Assembly (NCBI GenBank): GCA_002999035.1
Contig: CP027241.1
Coordinates: 1,181,001-1,245,000, forward strand
Direction: 5' to 3'
DNA from: Lachnospiraceae bacterium oral taxon 500
GTDB lineage: Bacteria; Bacillota; Clostridia; Lachnospirales; Vallitaleaceae
Length of the DNA: 64,000 nt
Made by a program: the position numbers and the translations under genes. This document shows, piece by piece, positions 1 to 8,295 of this stretch (position 1 is its first letter; each line of letters starts with the position of its first letter). The notes beneath the pieces were generated by a model. It was not told where the DNA came from and made no database searches. It saw nothing but the letters and a program-made list of their open reading frames with translations.

Positions 1-69
1 AAGCGGCGCAGAAAAGGTTTATTTTTTAACAATGGCAATCGGTAGTTTTAATGAATAGGAGGAGTAGGA

Positions 70-486
70 ATGGACGTTAGAAATTGTGTTCGCTGCGGAA
101 AGATTTTTAATTATATTACGGGTTATCCGATCTGCGCGGATTGCAAAAAGGAACTGGAGCAAAAGTTTGCGGAAGTAAAGCAGTATTTGCGGGAAAATCC
201 GCATTCCAGCATTCAGGAAGTGGCGGATGCCAATCAGGTTGATATCCGTCAGATTAAGCAATGGATTCGCGAGGAGCGGATTACCTTTGCTGAGGATTCC
301 ATGGTCGGGATTGAATGTGAGCGCTGCGGGACGACCATTCGGACCGGGCGTTTCTGCGCCAAATGTAAATCAGAAATGGCCGGAAACTTGGAGAGTTTTA
401 CCCAGAGCGCGACACCGGCGGAATCACCGCTGAAGAGCAGCCTTCCCCCTCAAACAGAGGAAGATCGTCTGCGTTTTCGCCGATAG
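70..486 (+). CDS. yvyF: Flagellar operon protein YvyF-like (two zinc knots)
   Basis: 138 residues, matching the small flagellar-operon protein (YvyF/TIGR03826 type) that precedes flgM in Bacillus and Clostridia. Two CxxC pairs are visible: Cys6/Cys9 with Cys22/Cys25, and Cys83/Cys86 with Cys96/Cys99, so it probably folds around two zinc ions. Residues 43-70 between them read like a helix-turn-helix. The C-terminal 35 residues are polar and probably disordered. An AGGAGG-type site (59-64) precedes the ATG. A stem-loop follows the gene and a separate SigD-type promoter starts flgM, so it may be transcribed with genes upstream of the window. Its biochemical role is not established. Confidence 0.8.
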   Translation: MDVRNCVRCGKIFNYITGYPICADCKKELEQKFAEVKQYLRENPHSSIQEVADANQVDIRQIKQWIREERITFAEDSMVGIECERCGTTIRTGRFCAKCKSEMAGNLESFTQSATPAESPLKSSLPPQTEEDRLRFRR

Positions 487-516
487 AGAAAATAAGCATT
501 TGATAAAAACTTTTTT

Positions 517-568
517 ACAGCCGTTTCGGGGGCGGAGTGCCGCTTACTGAAACGGCTGTATTATTTTG
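517..568 (+). terminator. Stem-loop after yvyF
   Basis: Perfect 11-bp arms ACAGCCGTTTC (517-527) and GAAACGGCTGT (549-559) are followed by a broken T-rich tail (attatttt). It is probably a moderate intrinsic terminator separating yvyF from the flgM operon. Confidence 0.55.
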
Positions 569-651
569 ATTAACTCACGCTTGCAAGTTCTTTATTTTAG
601 AGGATTAGGGGGGCTTACTGGAACTGCAACGTTTTTTTACACAAAAAAGGT

Positions 652-678
652 TAAGGATTCCCAAAAGTGAGACGATAA
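652..678 (+). promoter_or_regulatory. SigD (sigma-28) promoter of flgM operon
   Basis: TAAG (652-655), 15-nt spacer, GACGATAA (671-678). The flagellar sigma-28 consensus is TAAA-N15-GCCGATAA. It lies 42 nt before the flgM ATG, so SigD would drive its own anti-sigma factor, the usual feedback arrangement. Confidence 0.65.
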
Positions 679-719
679 TAATTATAGCAAAAATATACAG
701 CGTAAAGGTGGTGTAAAAA

Positions 720-983
720 ATGAGAATCGTAGGAACAGAAAAAGTTCAGGGCATTTACGGGAAACAGTCGGTGAAGCGGACGGAAACGAAGGCGGGAGCA
801 TCTTACGGCAAGGACAGCGTAGTGTTTTCCAATTTGGCGAAAGAATTGCAGCTGGCGAGCAAGGCGGTAAAGGAAGCCCCGGAGGTCAGAACGGAGAAGG
901 TTGACCGGCTGAAGGCTCAGGTGGAAAGCGGTCAGTATAATGTCAGCGCCAGTCAGATTGCTGAGAAGATTCTGGGCTTTTAG
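720..983 (+). CDS. flgM: Anti-sigma-28 factor FlgM
   Basis: 87 residues, the usual size for FlgM. The N-terminal half is basic, polar and probably unfolded. The C-terminal half (residues ~45-87) is the helical sigma-binding part, with a conserved-looking stretch VDRLKAQVESGQYNVSAS followed by QIAEKIL. FlgM holds the flagellar sigma factor SigD inactive until the hook is complete, and in many species is then exported. AGGTGG-type site upstream; flgN follows after 9 nt. The SigD-type promoter at 652-678 implies autoregulation. Confidence 0.9.
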   Translation: MRIVGTEKVQGIYGKQSVKRTETKAGASYGKDSVVFSNLAKELQLASKAVKEAPEVRTEKVDRLKAQVESGQYNVSASQIAEKILGF

Positions 984-992
984 GTGGCATAA

Positions 993-1508
993 ATGGCAAG
1001 TTTGATGGATGATTTAATCGCGGTCATGGAGCAGGAAGCGATTTGTTACGAGAACTACTTAAAAACAGCGAATAATAAAAAGGAAGTTATTATTAAGGGA
1101 GATGTGCCCGGCTTACAACAAATTACCCAAGAAGAGGAAATTGTGGCCGGGCAGCTTTTTCGTTTGGAGAAAAAGCGGCAGGCAGTTGTCAGTGATATCT
1201 GCACCGTCACCAATCGCAACGCCGAAACTTTCACGGTGTCGGCGCTGGTCAGAGATTTGGCAGCCAGACCGGAAGAAAGCGAAAGGCTGAAAATCGTGGC
1301 AGACCGCTTGAGCAAGGCGCTGGAAGCTTGCCGGCAGATTAATCAGACCAACAAGATGCTGATTGAACAGTCGCTGGAGTTTTTGGAGTTCACGATTAAT
1401 GCTTTTTCGGGATTAGCCGCCGCCGGCAGCAGCCCGACTTACCGGAAAAAGCAGGGAGATTTCAAAGAGCCCGGCAGCGGTCATTCTATTTTTGATGCCA
1501 AACAGTAG
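993..1508 (+). CDS. flgN: Flagellar export chaperone FlgN
   Basis: 171-residue, strongly helical cytoplasmic protein between flgM and flgK, where FlgN (YvyG in Bacillus) lies. Family members bind the C-termini of the hook-filament junction proteins FlgK and FlgL and deliver them to the flagellar export gate. The N-terminal region has the typical FlgN pattern (EQEAICYENYLKTANNKKEV, residues ~13-32). The C-terminal helix contains SLEFLEFTINAF. AGGTGG upstream gives a clear start. Confidence 0.85.
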   Translation: MASLMDDLIAVMEQEAICYENYLKTANNKKEVIIKGDVPGLQQITQEEEIVAGQLFRLEKKRQAVVSDICTVTNRNAETFTVSALVRDLAARPEESERLKIVADRLSKALEACRQINQTNKMLIEQSLEFLEFTINAFSGLAAAGSSPTYRKKQGDFKEPGSGHSIFDAKQ

Positions 1509-1534
1509 CAATTAGAACGCTTTTACTTAGCGGC

Positions 1535-1560
1535 TGAAAAGCCGGATGACAAACCGATAA
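1535..1560 (+). promoter_or_regulatory. Possible SigD promoter before flgK
   Basis: ACCGATAA (1553-1560) matches the sigma-28 -10 element at 7 of 8 positions. A weak -35 (TGAA, 1535-1538) lies 14 nt upstream. A small CGGCT/AGCCG hairpin (1531-1544) overlaps it. It may give extra flgK-flgL transcription, but the -35 is poor. Confidence 0.35.
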
Positions 1561-1586
1561 TGATTTAAACCATAAAGGAGAAAACC

Positions 1587-3284
1587 ATGAGTTCGATGAG
1601 CAGCTTTTCCCGGGCAGTTTCCGGAATGATGAGTCATCAGCATGCACTGTCGGTGACGGCGCATAATTTTACTAATGTGAAAACCAAGGGCTACAGCCGG
1701 CAGTTGGTTTTATTCGGCGACGCGCCGTATGCTAAAGTCGGACAGAACGGCACGACACTGATGCAGGTCGGCATGGGGACAGATGTCCAAATGGTGCGTC
1801 AAGCCAGAGATATGTTCCTGGATCAGGCCTATCGGGCGGCCAACGGCAAAAAGCAGTTTTATGCCGGAATAGAACAGGCGATGTCAGAGCTGCAGACGAT
1901 TTTGGGTGAACCGTATCAGCAGCAGTTCGGCAGTTCGCTCAATGATTTGGCCAGTTCCATGCATGAGCTGGTTAAACACCCGGACGGACTGGAAACTCGC
2001 GGCGTGTTTATTAAGAATGCCGGACATTTTTTGGAAAAAGCCAATTTGATTGGCCAGCAGCTGAGAGATTATCAGCTTAATTTAAACGAACAGATCAAGC
2101 AGAAAGTGAACCGGATCAATGAGATCGGACACCAGATTCGGGAACTGAATCAGCTTATTTCCGGCGAAGAAATCGGCCGGGATCAGCCGGGACTGTCGGC
2201 GAATGCCAATGATTACCGGGATCAGCGCAATCTTTTGCTGGATGAACTTTCCGGTTTGGTGCAGACCCGTTATTATGAGGAAAAAAACAGCGTGGTCAAT
2301 GTTACGATTGAGGGAGTTCCCTTTGTGCAGGAGGATAAGGTGTATGAACTGGGCCTGATTCCGGCCCGGGAAAAAAGTCCGCTGGTCGATCCTTATTGGC
2401 CGCATTTAAGCAATAAAACAGCGACCCCGCCCCAGTATTATAAGTTGATTTCGTTTGAGAATCCGATCGGGCCGGAGTATGACAACAATTCCGGAGAACT
2501 CAAGGGCCTGCTGTTAGCGCGGGGCGATCATGCCGCTAACTATACGGAAATGCAGAATCAGGCCTATTATGAGAAATATATCAAGCCGTCGGCGGTCATG
2601 AATATGCAGGCGCAGTTTGACAATCTGGTGCATGATATTGTGACGATGATCAATAATGTGCTGGTGCCGAAAAAACCGTCGGCTACGCCGGGTAAGCTGG
2701 AACTGGATACGGCCACCGCACCGTATGGCTTAAAGGACGCAAACGGCAATGCTTCGCGGGGCGAGGAACTCTTTGTCCGCAAATACATTCCGCATCATTC
2801 CCAGACAGGCGGGCTGTATGAAGCCGAGGATCCGGCGAATGAGTTCAGTCTGTATTCGGCGTCCAACTTAAAAATCAATGAAGTCATTTTAAATGATTAC
2901 AATAAACTGGCTCTGTCCCAGAATGTTCACGACCTGGCTGATTCCAAGTATGTTATCAACAAGATGATTGATCAATGGAACAACAATCGTCTGCTGATTG
3001 AGCCGGGAGCCACTTCCAAGGAATCGTATACTTCCTATTACCGGAGTATGGTTGACGGCCTGGCGAATCGGGCGCAGTCGGTGGAAAGTAAATTAAAAGG
3101 CGGTGAAGCCTTACTGAATAAAGTGGATTATGAGCGAAGTACGATCAGTTCGGTGTCGGAGGACGAGGAGTTTGGCAATCTGATTAAATATCAGCATGCA
3201 TATAATGCCTCGGCCCGCTTAGTCAGCGTGATTGATTCGATGATGGATCGGTTGATCAATCAAACCGGTCTGGTCGGCCGGTAG
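1587..3284 (+). CDS. flgK: Flagellar hook-associated protein FlgK (copy 1)
   Basis: 565 residues. FlgK (HAP1) forms the first junction ring between hook and filament. The N-terminal rod/hook motif (residues ~10-42, with HALSVTAHNFTNVKTKGYSR) and the C-terminal D0 helix (last ~45 residues, with YQHAYNASARLVSVIDSMMD) are both present, so it is complete. The central part, around residues 250-420, is the variable surface domain. No signal peptide, as expected for a type III flagellar substrate. AAAGGAG precedes the ATG. A second, diverged flgK starts 29 nt downstream. Confidence 0.92.
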   Translation: MSSMSSFSRAVSGMMSHQHALSVTAHNFTNVKTKGYSRQLVLFGDAPYAKVGQNGTTLMQVGMGTDVQMVRQARDMFLDQAYRAANGKKQFYAGIEQAMSELQTILGEPYQQQFGSSLNDLASSMHELVKHPDGLETRGVFIKNAGHFLEKANLIGQQLRDYQLNLNEQIKQKVNRINEIGHQIRELNQLISGEEIGRDQPGLSANANDYRDQRNLLLDELSGLVQTRYYEEKNSVVNVTIEGVPFVQEDKVYELGLIPAREKSPLVDPYWPHLSNKTATPPQYYKLISFENPIGPEYDNNSGELKGLLLARGDHAANYTEMQNQAYYEKYIKPSAVMNMQAQFDNLVHDIVTMINNVLVPKKPSATPGKLELDTATAPYGLKDANGNASRGEELFVRKYIPHHSQTGGLYEAEDPANEFSLYSASNLKINEVILNDYNKLALSQNVHDLADSKYVINKMIDQWNNNRLLIEPGATSKESYTSYYRSMVDGLANRAQSVESKLKGGEALLNKVDYERSTISSVSEDEEFGNLIKYQHAYNASARLVSVIDSMMDRLINQTGLVGR

Positions 3285-3313
3285 GCAGAATGTAAAAAAG
3301 AAAGGAGCAGAAA

Positions 3314-5242
3314 ATGAGATCATCATTTTTTGGGATTGGCGTAGCGCAGCAGGGATTATTTTCCGCCCGGGGCAATATGGACGTCATCAATCACAATATT
3401 GTGAATTCAAAAGTAGAAGGCTACAGCCGCCAGTACGCAATTCAAAGAGCAAGCCGGCCGATGCGCAGTCTCCATCGTGGCATGGTTGGCACCGGTGCGG
3501 AGATTCTGACCGTTGATCAGTACCGGAGCGGTTATCTGGACAGCAAGTACCGCAATTTTAATAAAGATTTGGGAGAATATAAATCCAAAGAGGAACTTTT
3601 AAAGCAAATGGAGTCGATTTTTAATGAGCCCTATTCCAATGGCTTATCGACTTACTTAGACCGGCTTTATGCCGGACTGCAAACCCTGACCACCGCGCCA
3701 AATGAGGATGCGGCCAGAACCAATGTGGTTCAGTTGCTCAAGGGCTTTGCCGATGTGATTAATGATACGTCTAAAAAATTGCGAACCTTGCAGAATGACG
3801 TCAATTTTGAGATAAAAAGTACGGTTGATCAGATCAATTCCTATGCTGAGCAGATTGCAGCGCTCAACCAGCAGATTCAGGACTCGGAAATCGGCGGCCA
3901 CAAAGCCAATGATCTGCGCGATCAGAGAAACCGTTTGGTCGATAAATTAAGCGAGATTGTACCGGTTGCGACCCGGGAAGATATTGATGCGCTGGGCCAA
4001 AAAACCTTCCATGTCAGCATTAACGGTGCGCAGTTGGTGCATGGTCCGATTGCCAGTTATCTGGAAGTGCGGGCGCGGGAGTATCTAAATAATCCCGAGG
4101 ATAATGCCGGTTTATTTGATGTTTACTGGAAAACCGGCCAGCAGCTGAATGTCAGCGCCAATAGCTTTGCCGGTAAGCTGAAGGGCCTGGTTGATTTGCG
4201 TGACGGAGTCAATAACCGCAACTTCCGCGGGCTGGTGGACAGCATGCCGGGGGCGATGAACTTGACGGTTAAAAATGTCAACCGTTTTGATTTGCCGAAG
4301 GTGGGCAAACTGACGATTAACGGCCAAGAAATCGAATATGAAGATTATGAAATCAATGAGGCGACCAAAGAAATTAAGTTCAAATTAAAGAATCCGGCCC
4401 CGGCCGGGCTGCATGGCAAGTATGCCATTATGGGCGAGGATAAAGCCTTCCGAGGAATCCCTTATTATCTGGGGCGCTTAAATGAATTGAGCCGGATTTA
4501 CGCGCAAAAAATGAACGGACTTCATCAAAAAGGCAGAGAGAATACCGGCCTGCCGCTGTTTGTCGGACAGGGTAATTATGCCGGCAAGGTGGCCGTTACG
4601 ACTGCCGGAACCGTGACCAACTTAAAGGTTTACTCCGATGAAGCGGGTGATGTGCCGAGCAAAGGGAAGCTGACCATTCACGGTCAGGATGTGGAATACA
4701 CGGCAGCATCGGCACCGACTTTGGTAACTTTGCCGGACGGTTCCAAAAAATATGAGCGGACATTTACGCCGGCAGCGCCGCTGCCGGGAACGGACAGCCG
4801 GATGCAGGAGGGAGCCACGGTTCGGGTGCAGGATATTAACTGCGATAACCTGACGGTGAATCCGGAGATTGCCGCTGATTTGAAAAAACTGGAGCTGCAC
4901 TATAGCAAAAAACCGATCGGTGATAAGAGCGACACGGCGCTGCTTCATGATATGATCAGTCTTCGTCAGGATACGAAGTTTTTTGACCGGGGAACACCCG
5001 ATAACTTTGTCCAGGCTTATATGGGCGAGATGGGGATTGATAAATCGCAGGCGACTTCCTTTAGGGAAAGCAGCGGAGATTTGATGCGGATGGTTGATAT
5101 TCAGAGAATGTCGGTTTCGGGCGTGAATGCCGATGAGGAAATTTCGGAAATGATGGCTTATATGCGAGTTTATCAGTATTCGGCCAAAGCCATGAGTGTG
5201 TTTGATCAGATTTACGAAACGACGATTAATATAGGAAGGTAG
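3314..5242 (+). CDS. flgK: Second FlgK-type hook-associated protein
   Basis: 642 residues with the same architecture as its neighbour: N-terminal D0/D1 (residues ~1-55, with NMDVINHNIVNSKVEGYSRQ), the LRDQRNRLVDKLSEIV segment near residue 200, and a C-terminal D0 helix (residues ~600-642, with MMAYMRVYQYSAKAMSVFDQ). It is 77 residues longer than copy 1, the difference lying mostly in the central region, which contains two similar beta-rich segments (both with a GKLTI(N/H)GQ-(x)-E/VEY pattern, around residues 330 and 450). Both copies are intact, so they may form mixed or alternative junctions. It sits 7 nt before flgL. Confidence 0.87.
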   Translation: MRSSFFGIGVAQQGLFSARGNMDVINHNIVNSKVEGYSRQYAIQRASRPMRSLHRGMVGTGAEILTVDQYRSGYLDSKYRNFNKDLGEYKSKEELLKQMESIFNEPYSNGLSTYLDRLYAGLQTLTTAPNEDAARTNVVQLLKGFADVINDTSKKLRTLQNDVNFEIKSTVDQINSYAEQIAALNQQIQDSEIGGHKANDLRDQRNRLVDKLSEIVPVATREDIDALGQKTFHVSINGAQLVHGPIASYLEVRAREYLNNPEDNAGLFDVYWKTGQQLNVSANSFAGKLKGLVDLRDGVNNRNFRGLVDSMPGAMNLTVKNVNRFDLPKVGKLTINGQEIEYEDYEINEATKEIKFKLKNPAPAGLHGKYAIMGEDKAFRGIPYYLGRLNELSRIYAQKMNGLHQKGRENTGLPLFVGQGNYAGKVAVTTAGTVTNLKVYSDEAGDVPSKGKLTIHGQDVEYTAASAPTLVTLPDGSKKYERTFTPAAPLPGTDSRMQEGATVRVQDINCDNLTVNPEIAADLKKLELHYSKKPIGDKSDTALLHDMISLRQDTKFFDRGTPDNFVQAYMGEMGIDKSQATSFRESSGDLMRMVDIQRMSVSGVNADEEISEMMAYMRVYQYSAKAMSVFDQIYETTINIGR

Positions 5243-5249
5243 GTAAGCG

Positions 5250-6536
5250 ATGAGAGTAACCACCAATATGATTCATAAAAATTTGATATATTCTCTGAAT
5301 GAGCGGACCTTAGACCGTATCCGGCTGAACAATCAAATCTATACCCAGAAAAAGATCAGCCGGCCGTCGGAGGACCCGATTGCCGCCACCAGAATCCTGA
5401 AGTTCCGCACGACTTTGAGTGAAATCATGCAATATAAGACCAACGGCGAAGCAGCCCGTAACTGGGTGGGCATGACCGAGGGAGCAATGGAAAAAACCAA
5501 GGAAGTGTATGGGCGGATGTACAGCAAGTCGATTCAGGCATCCAATGATGTGCTCAACTTTGCCAATCGGCATTCGGTTGCCAGTGAGTTTAAAGAATTG
5601 CAGGAGCAGATTGCCACGCAGGCTAACGCTTCCTATGCCGGCCGCTATATTTTTTCCGGCTATAAGACCGATAAATCGGCGATGTTTGAGGAAAAGCAAA
5701 GCTTTACCACGCCTTATAAAATTGAGGAAAAGTTTACCAAGCAAAATGTGCAGAAAATAGAAAAAGCCTTTAACAACACGACCAATGAAGTGTACCGGGT
5801 TCGGTTAGGCTATTCTAATATTGATAACCTGACCATGACGCCGCCGCTGGTTCCGGCGGTGACCACGACGACTTCCGATGCCGCCGGTGCGTATGATGCT
5901 TCGGCCGGGCCTAAGTTTTTAAAGGATACGGGCGAGTTGATCATGACCAAGGCGCAGGCAGCGGCTTTTGCCGATACGACGGTGACTTATGAGAAAAAGG
6001 ACTTTGCCAAGGGCGATTTGCGGCCGGAGATTTATTTTAATGTAACCGCGCCGGACGGAACCGTCTTTGAACAAAAGGAAGAAAATATTGACTATCAGAT
6101 TAGCTATAACCAGAAGTTTACGGTCAATTTACGGGCGAAGGATGTCTTTACGGTCAATATGAAACGGGATATTGAAGAAATTATCCGCGATACCGAGCTT
6201 TTGGCCAAGTCCGACGATCAACTGACAGAAAACGATAAGGTTGCTTTAAAGCTTTTGGGGCAAAGATATCGGGATTTTGCCGATAAGATGCAAAAACATT
6301 CCGATCATATGTCCAATGAAATTGCCTTGGTTGGCGCCAAGGAAAGCCGCCTGATGCTGACGGTCAATCGTTTGGATGATGATAAATTAAACTTTCAGGA
6401 ATTGCTGTCGGATACCGAGGATACTAATATCCCGGAAGCAATTACCACCTTATCCAGTGTCGACAATGCTTATTCCATGGCGCTGGCGGCCGGAGCCAAG
6501 ATTATTCAGCCGACGCTGCTGGATTTCCTGCGCTGA
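5250..6536 (+). CDS. flgL: Flagellar hook-associated protein FlgL
   Basis: 428 residues. FlgL (HAP3) is the second junction protein, between FlgK and flagellin. The flagellin-like N-terminus (residues 1-60: MRVTTNMIHKNLIYSLNERT, then the conserved KKISRPSEDP and a following helix) and the C-terminal coiled region (residues ~345-428, ending in AYSMALAAGAKIIQPTLLDF) are both present. The central part is longer than in short FlgL proteins. Start chosen at the ATG 7 nt after the second flgK stop (GGTAAG). Confidence 0.9.
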   Translation: MRVTTNMIHKNLIYSLNERTLDRIRLNNQIYTQKKISRPSEDPIAATRILKFRTTLSEIMQYKTNGEAARNWVGMTEGAMEKTKEVYGRMYSKSIQASNDVLNFANRHSVASEFKELQEQIATQANASYAGRYIFSGYKTDKSAMFEEKQSFTTPYKIEEKFTKQNVQKIEKAFNNTTNEVYRVRLGYSNIDNLTMTPPLVPAVTTTTSDAAGAYDASAGPKFLKDTGELIMTKAQAAAFADTTVTYEKKDFAKGDLRPEIYFNVTAPDGTVFEQKEENIDYQISYNQKFTVNLRAKDVFTVNMKRDIEEIIRDTELLAKSDDQLTENDKVALKLLGQRYRDFADKMQKHSDHMSNEIALVGAKESRLMLTVNRLDDDKLNFQELLSDTEDTNIPEAITTLSSVDNAYSMALAAGAKIIQPTLLDFLR

Positions 6537-6590
6537 TAAGGGCATAAGCAAGGCAACCAATGTATGAACCGGAATACGAGAGGAGAAAAT

Positions 6591-7043
6591 ATGGTTATTC
6601 AAACAAAATATTTTGGAGAGATTCAGATTGATGAAACCAAGGTGATTCATTTTGAGCAGGGCATTTTTGGCTTTGAAGATCAAAAGGAATTTGCCATTTT
6701 GTATGAGGGTGAGGCGGATGATAATCCGTTTTGCTGGTTACAGTCGGTACATGAAGTTCATGTCTGTCTGCCGCTGATTGATCCTCTGATCTGGTTCCCG
6801 GAATATCAGCCGGATTTGCCGGATGAGGAAGTTCAGAAGCTGGGCGAGTTGAATCCAGAGATTATCAGTGTTTATACGGTGACGGTGGTTCCGGAAAACA
6901 TTGAGCAGATGACGACCAATCTGCGGGCGCCGATTGTGCTCAATCTTGAGACCAAAAAGGGAGCGCAGATTGTGATTGAAGAGGGAGATTATCCGATTCG
7001 GGAAAACTTGTACCAGAGAATTAAGCAGACAAGGGAGGAATAA
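6591..7043 (+). CDS. fliW: Flagellar assembly factor FliW
   Basis: 150 residues. FliW binds either flagellin or CsrA: when flagellin builds up it releases FliW, which then sequesters CsrA, the translational repressor of flagellin. The family pattern is clear at the N-terminus (TKYFGEIQIDETKVIHFEQG) and in the middle (FCWLQS, then LIDPLIWFPEY). I chose the ATG at 6591 because AGGAG lies 5 nt upstream. An upstream in-frame ATG at 6564 has no good site. The next gene, csrA, begins 1 nt after the stop, so the two partners are translationally linked. Confidence 0.92.
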   Translation: MVIQTKYFGEIQIDETKVIHFEQGIFGFEDQKEFAILYEGEADDNPFCWLQSVHEVHVCLPLIDPLIWFPEYQPDLPDEEVQKLGELNPEIISVYTVTVVPENIEQMTTNLRAPIVLNLETKKGAQIVIEEGDYPIRENLYQRIKQTREE

Positions 7044-7044
7044 T

Positions 7045-7275
7045 ATGCTGGCACTTTCAAGACGCATAGGCGAGTCGATCATCATCGACGATAATATCGT
7101 GGTGACGGTAATCGGCATCAGCGGAGAGCAGGTTAAGTTAGGCATTCAGGCGCCGGGCCATATTAAGATCTACCGAGAGGAAATTCAGGAGCAGATCCGG
7201 CAGGAGAATGAAGCAGCGATGAATGTTTCCGATTCTTCGGCAGAAGCCTTGAAAAACTTGATAAAGAAGATATAA
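7045..7275 (+). CDS. csrA: Translational regulator CsrA
   Basis: 76 residues, beginning MLALSRRIGESIIIDDNIVV, the hallmark CsrA N-terminus. The core GEQVKLGIQAP and the IYREEI strand follow. The dimer binds hairpins with GGA in the loop, usually over ribosome sites; in Bacillus the main target is flagellin mRNA. Candidate GGA hairpins are present in the flagellin and flaG leaders of this window (31209-31223 and 28598-28614). Start set by GGGAGG at 7034-7039, inside the end of fliW. Confidence 0.95.
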   Translation: MLALSRRIGESIIIDDNIVVTVIGISGEQVKLGIQAPGHIKIYREEIQEQIRQENEAAMNVSDSSAEALKNLIKKI

Positions 7276-7286
7276 TGTTTAAAAAT

Positions 7287-7318
7287 AAGGGCTTGTCCGG
7301 CAGGGCGGGTCCTTTTTT
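7287..7318 (+). terminator. Intrinsic terminator of late flagellar operon
   Basis: 12-bp stem with several G-T pairs (7287-7298 with 7303-7314), tetraloop GGCA, then a T run (7313-7318). It lies 11 nt after the csrA stop. Confidence 0.85.
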
Positions 7319-7346
7319 CGGTTTGCCTGGTGCTATTTTTTATTTA

Positions 7347-7584
7347 AAATTTTCCCTGAAATTCCACAAATTGCGGTTTGCTTGTTGTCATCTTTCTCTA
7401 TATCTCTTTTTCGTACGACAGTCGAACGGAAATGCTGTGCATTTCCTGCCTCTCTATGCAGACTGATTGCTCGCCGAGGCAAACTTTGCACATACTTTTG
7501 GGGCATTAAAATATGCCTGATTTTGAGTATGTGCTACAGACGACTTTTTTTAAAAATTTTTCCTTAAATTCCACAAATTGCGGA
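7347..7584 (+). repeat. Family C hairpin repeat flanked by 31-bp direct repeats
   Basis: Near-identical direct repeats (7347-7377 and 7554-7584, both ending AAATTCCACAAATTGCGG) bracket a unit related to 32223-32389. The shared core is GCAGAC at 7458, GCAAACTTTGCACATACTTT, and a hairpin GCACATACT (7488-7496) with AGTATGTGC (7526-7534), then AGACGACTTT. I see no credible gene from 7319 to 7838. The remainder (7585-7838) is AT-rich with nothing recognisable. Confidence 0.6.
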
Positions 7585-7838
7585 CGACTTTTTTATGGAA
7601 GTGTGGTAGACTAAGAGTAAGGATAGCTATTCCGTAATTTGATTTTTCCTTGTCTGGAGCTTTTGCGGCCAGCATGGGAAAATCGAGGTCGTATTTTTGC
7701 TTTTCTAAGTGGAAAGGAAAAATATTTTGTTGGGCGGGAAAAGGAGAATGAGGTAATTTTTAAACTTTAAGTCAGTTCAAATGGCGGGAAGGCGGGGGAA
7801 TCGTTAAAATTTAGGCAAAAGGATAAATTATTTACGTC

Positions 7839-7867
7839 TTGCAATTTAAAACAAGCTATGGTATACT
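7839..7867 (+). promoter_or_regulatory. SigA promoter of rpsF operon
   Basis: TTGCAA (7839-7844), 17-nt spacer, TATACT (7862-7867). The transcript would start near 7874, giving a leader of about 128 nt before rpsF. Confidence 0.8.
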
Positions 7868-7894
7868 TCATAAGTTGATGTTGCTTGCTTTAAC

Positions 7895-7960
7895 CACCGG
7901 CGCTGATTGTGAAAACAAGTACAGCAGGCCGGCAGCATACAATCAGGCAGTAACTTGTCC
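7895..7960 (+). promoter_or_regulatory. Structured rpsF leader, possible S6:S18 binding site
   Basis: CTGATTGT (7903-7910) can pair with ACAATCAG (7939-7946), while ACAAGT (7915-7920) can pair with ACTTGT (7953-7958). The pairings cross, so they are either a pseudoknot or two alternative folds. A CCGG-containing internal segment (7929-7932) lies between. Many bacteria have an autoregulatory S6:S18 motif with a CCG bulge here. The placement fits, but I have not matched the consensus fold. Confidence 0.4.
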
Positions 7961-8001
7961 TTGCTCCTATATAGGGGCCGCAGACCGTAAGGAGGTGTAA
8001 A

Positions 8002-8289
8002 ATGAATAAATACGAATTAGCTCTTGTTATCAACGGCCGTTTATCGGATGAAGAAAGAGACAATGCGCTGCAGGCAGTAAAAGGCATTGTTGAAAGATTT
8101 AACGGCAAGATCGGAGAAGTTGAGGACTGGGGAAAGAAGCGTTTGGCGTATGAGATTCAAAAGATGCATGAAGGATTTTATTACTTCATTCATTTTGAAG
8201 CAGAATCATCGGCGCCGGCGGAAATTGAATCCCGTGTCCGTATCCTTGAGCCTGTTCTTCGCTATTTGATTGTGAAGGAAGGAGAATAA
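8002..8289 (+). CDS. rpsF: Ribosomal protein bS6
   Basis: 95 residues, normal for bS6. The start MNKYELALVINGRLSDEERD and the WGKKRLAYEIQKMHEGFYYF core are typical. bS6 binds bS18 and 16S rRNA in the small-subunit platform; its partner gene rpsR is third in this operon, with ssb between, the classic order. AAGGAGG upstream of the ATG is strong. Confidence 0.97.
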   Translation: MNKYELALVINGRLSDEERDNALQAVKGIVERFNGKIGEVEDWGKKRLAYEIQKMHEGFYYFIHFEAESSAPAEIESRVRILEPVLRYLIVKEGE

Positions 8290-8295
8290 GGCGGT

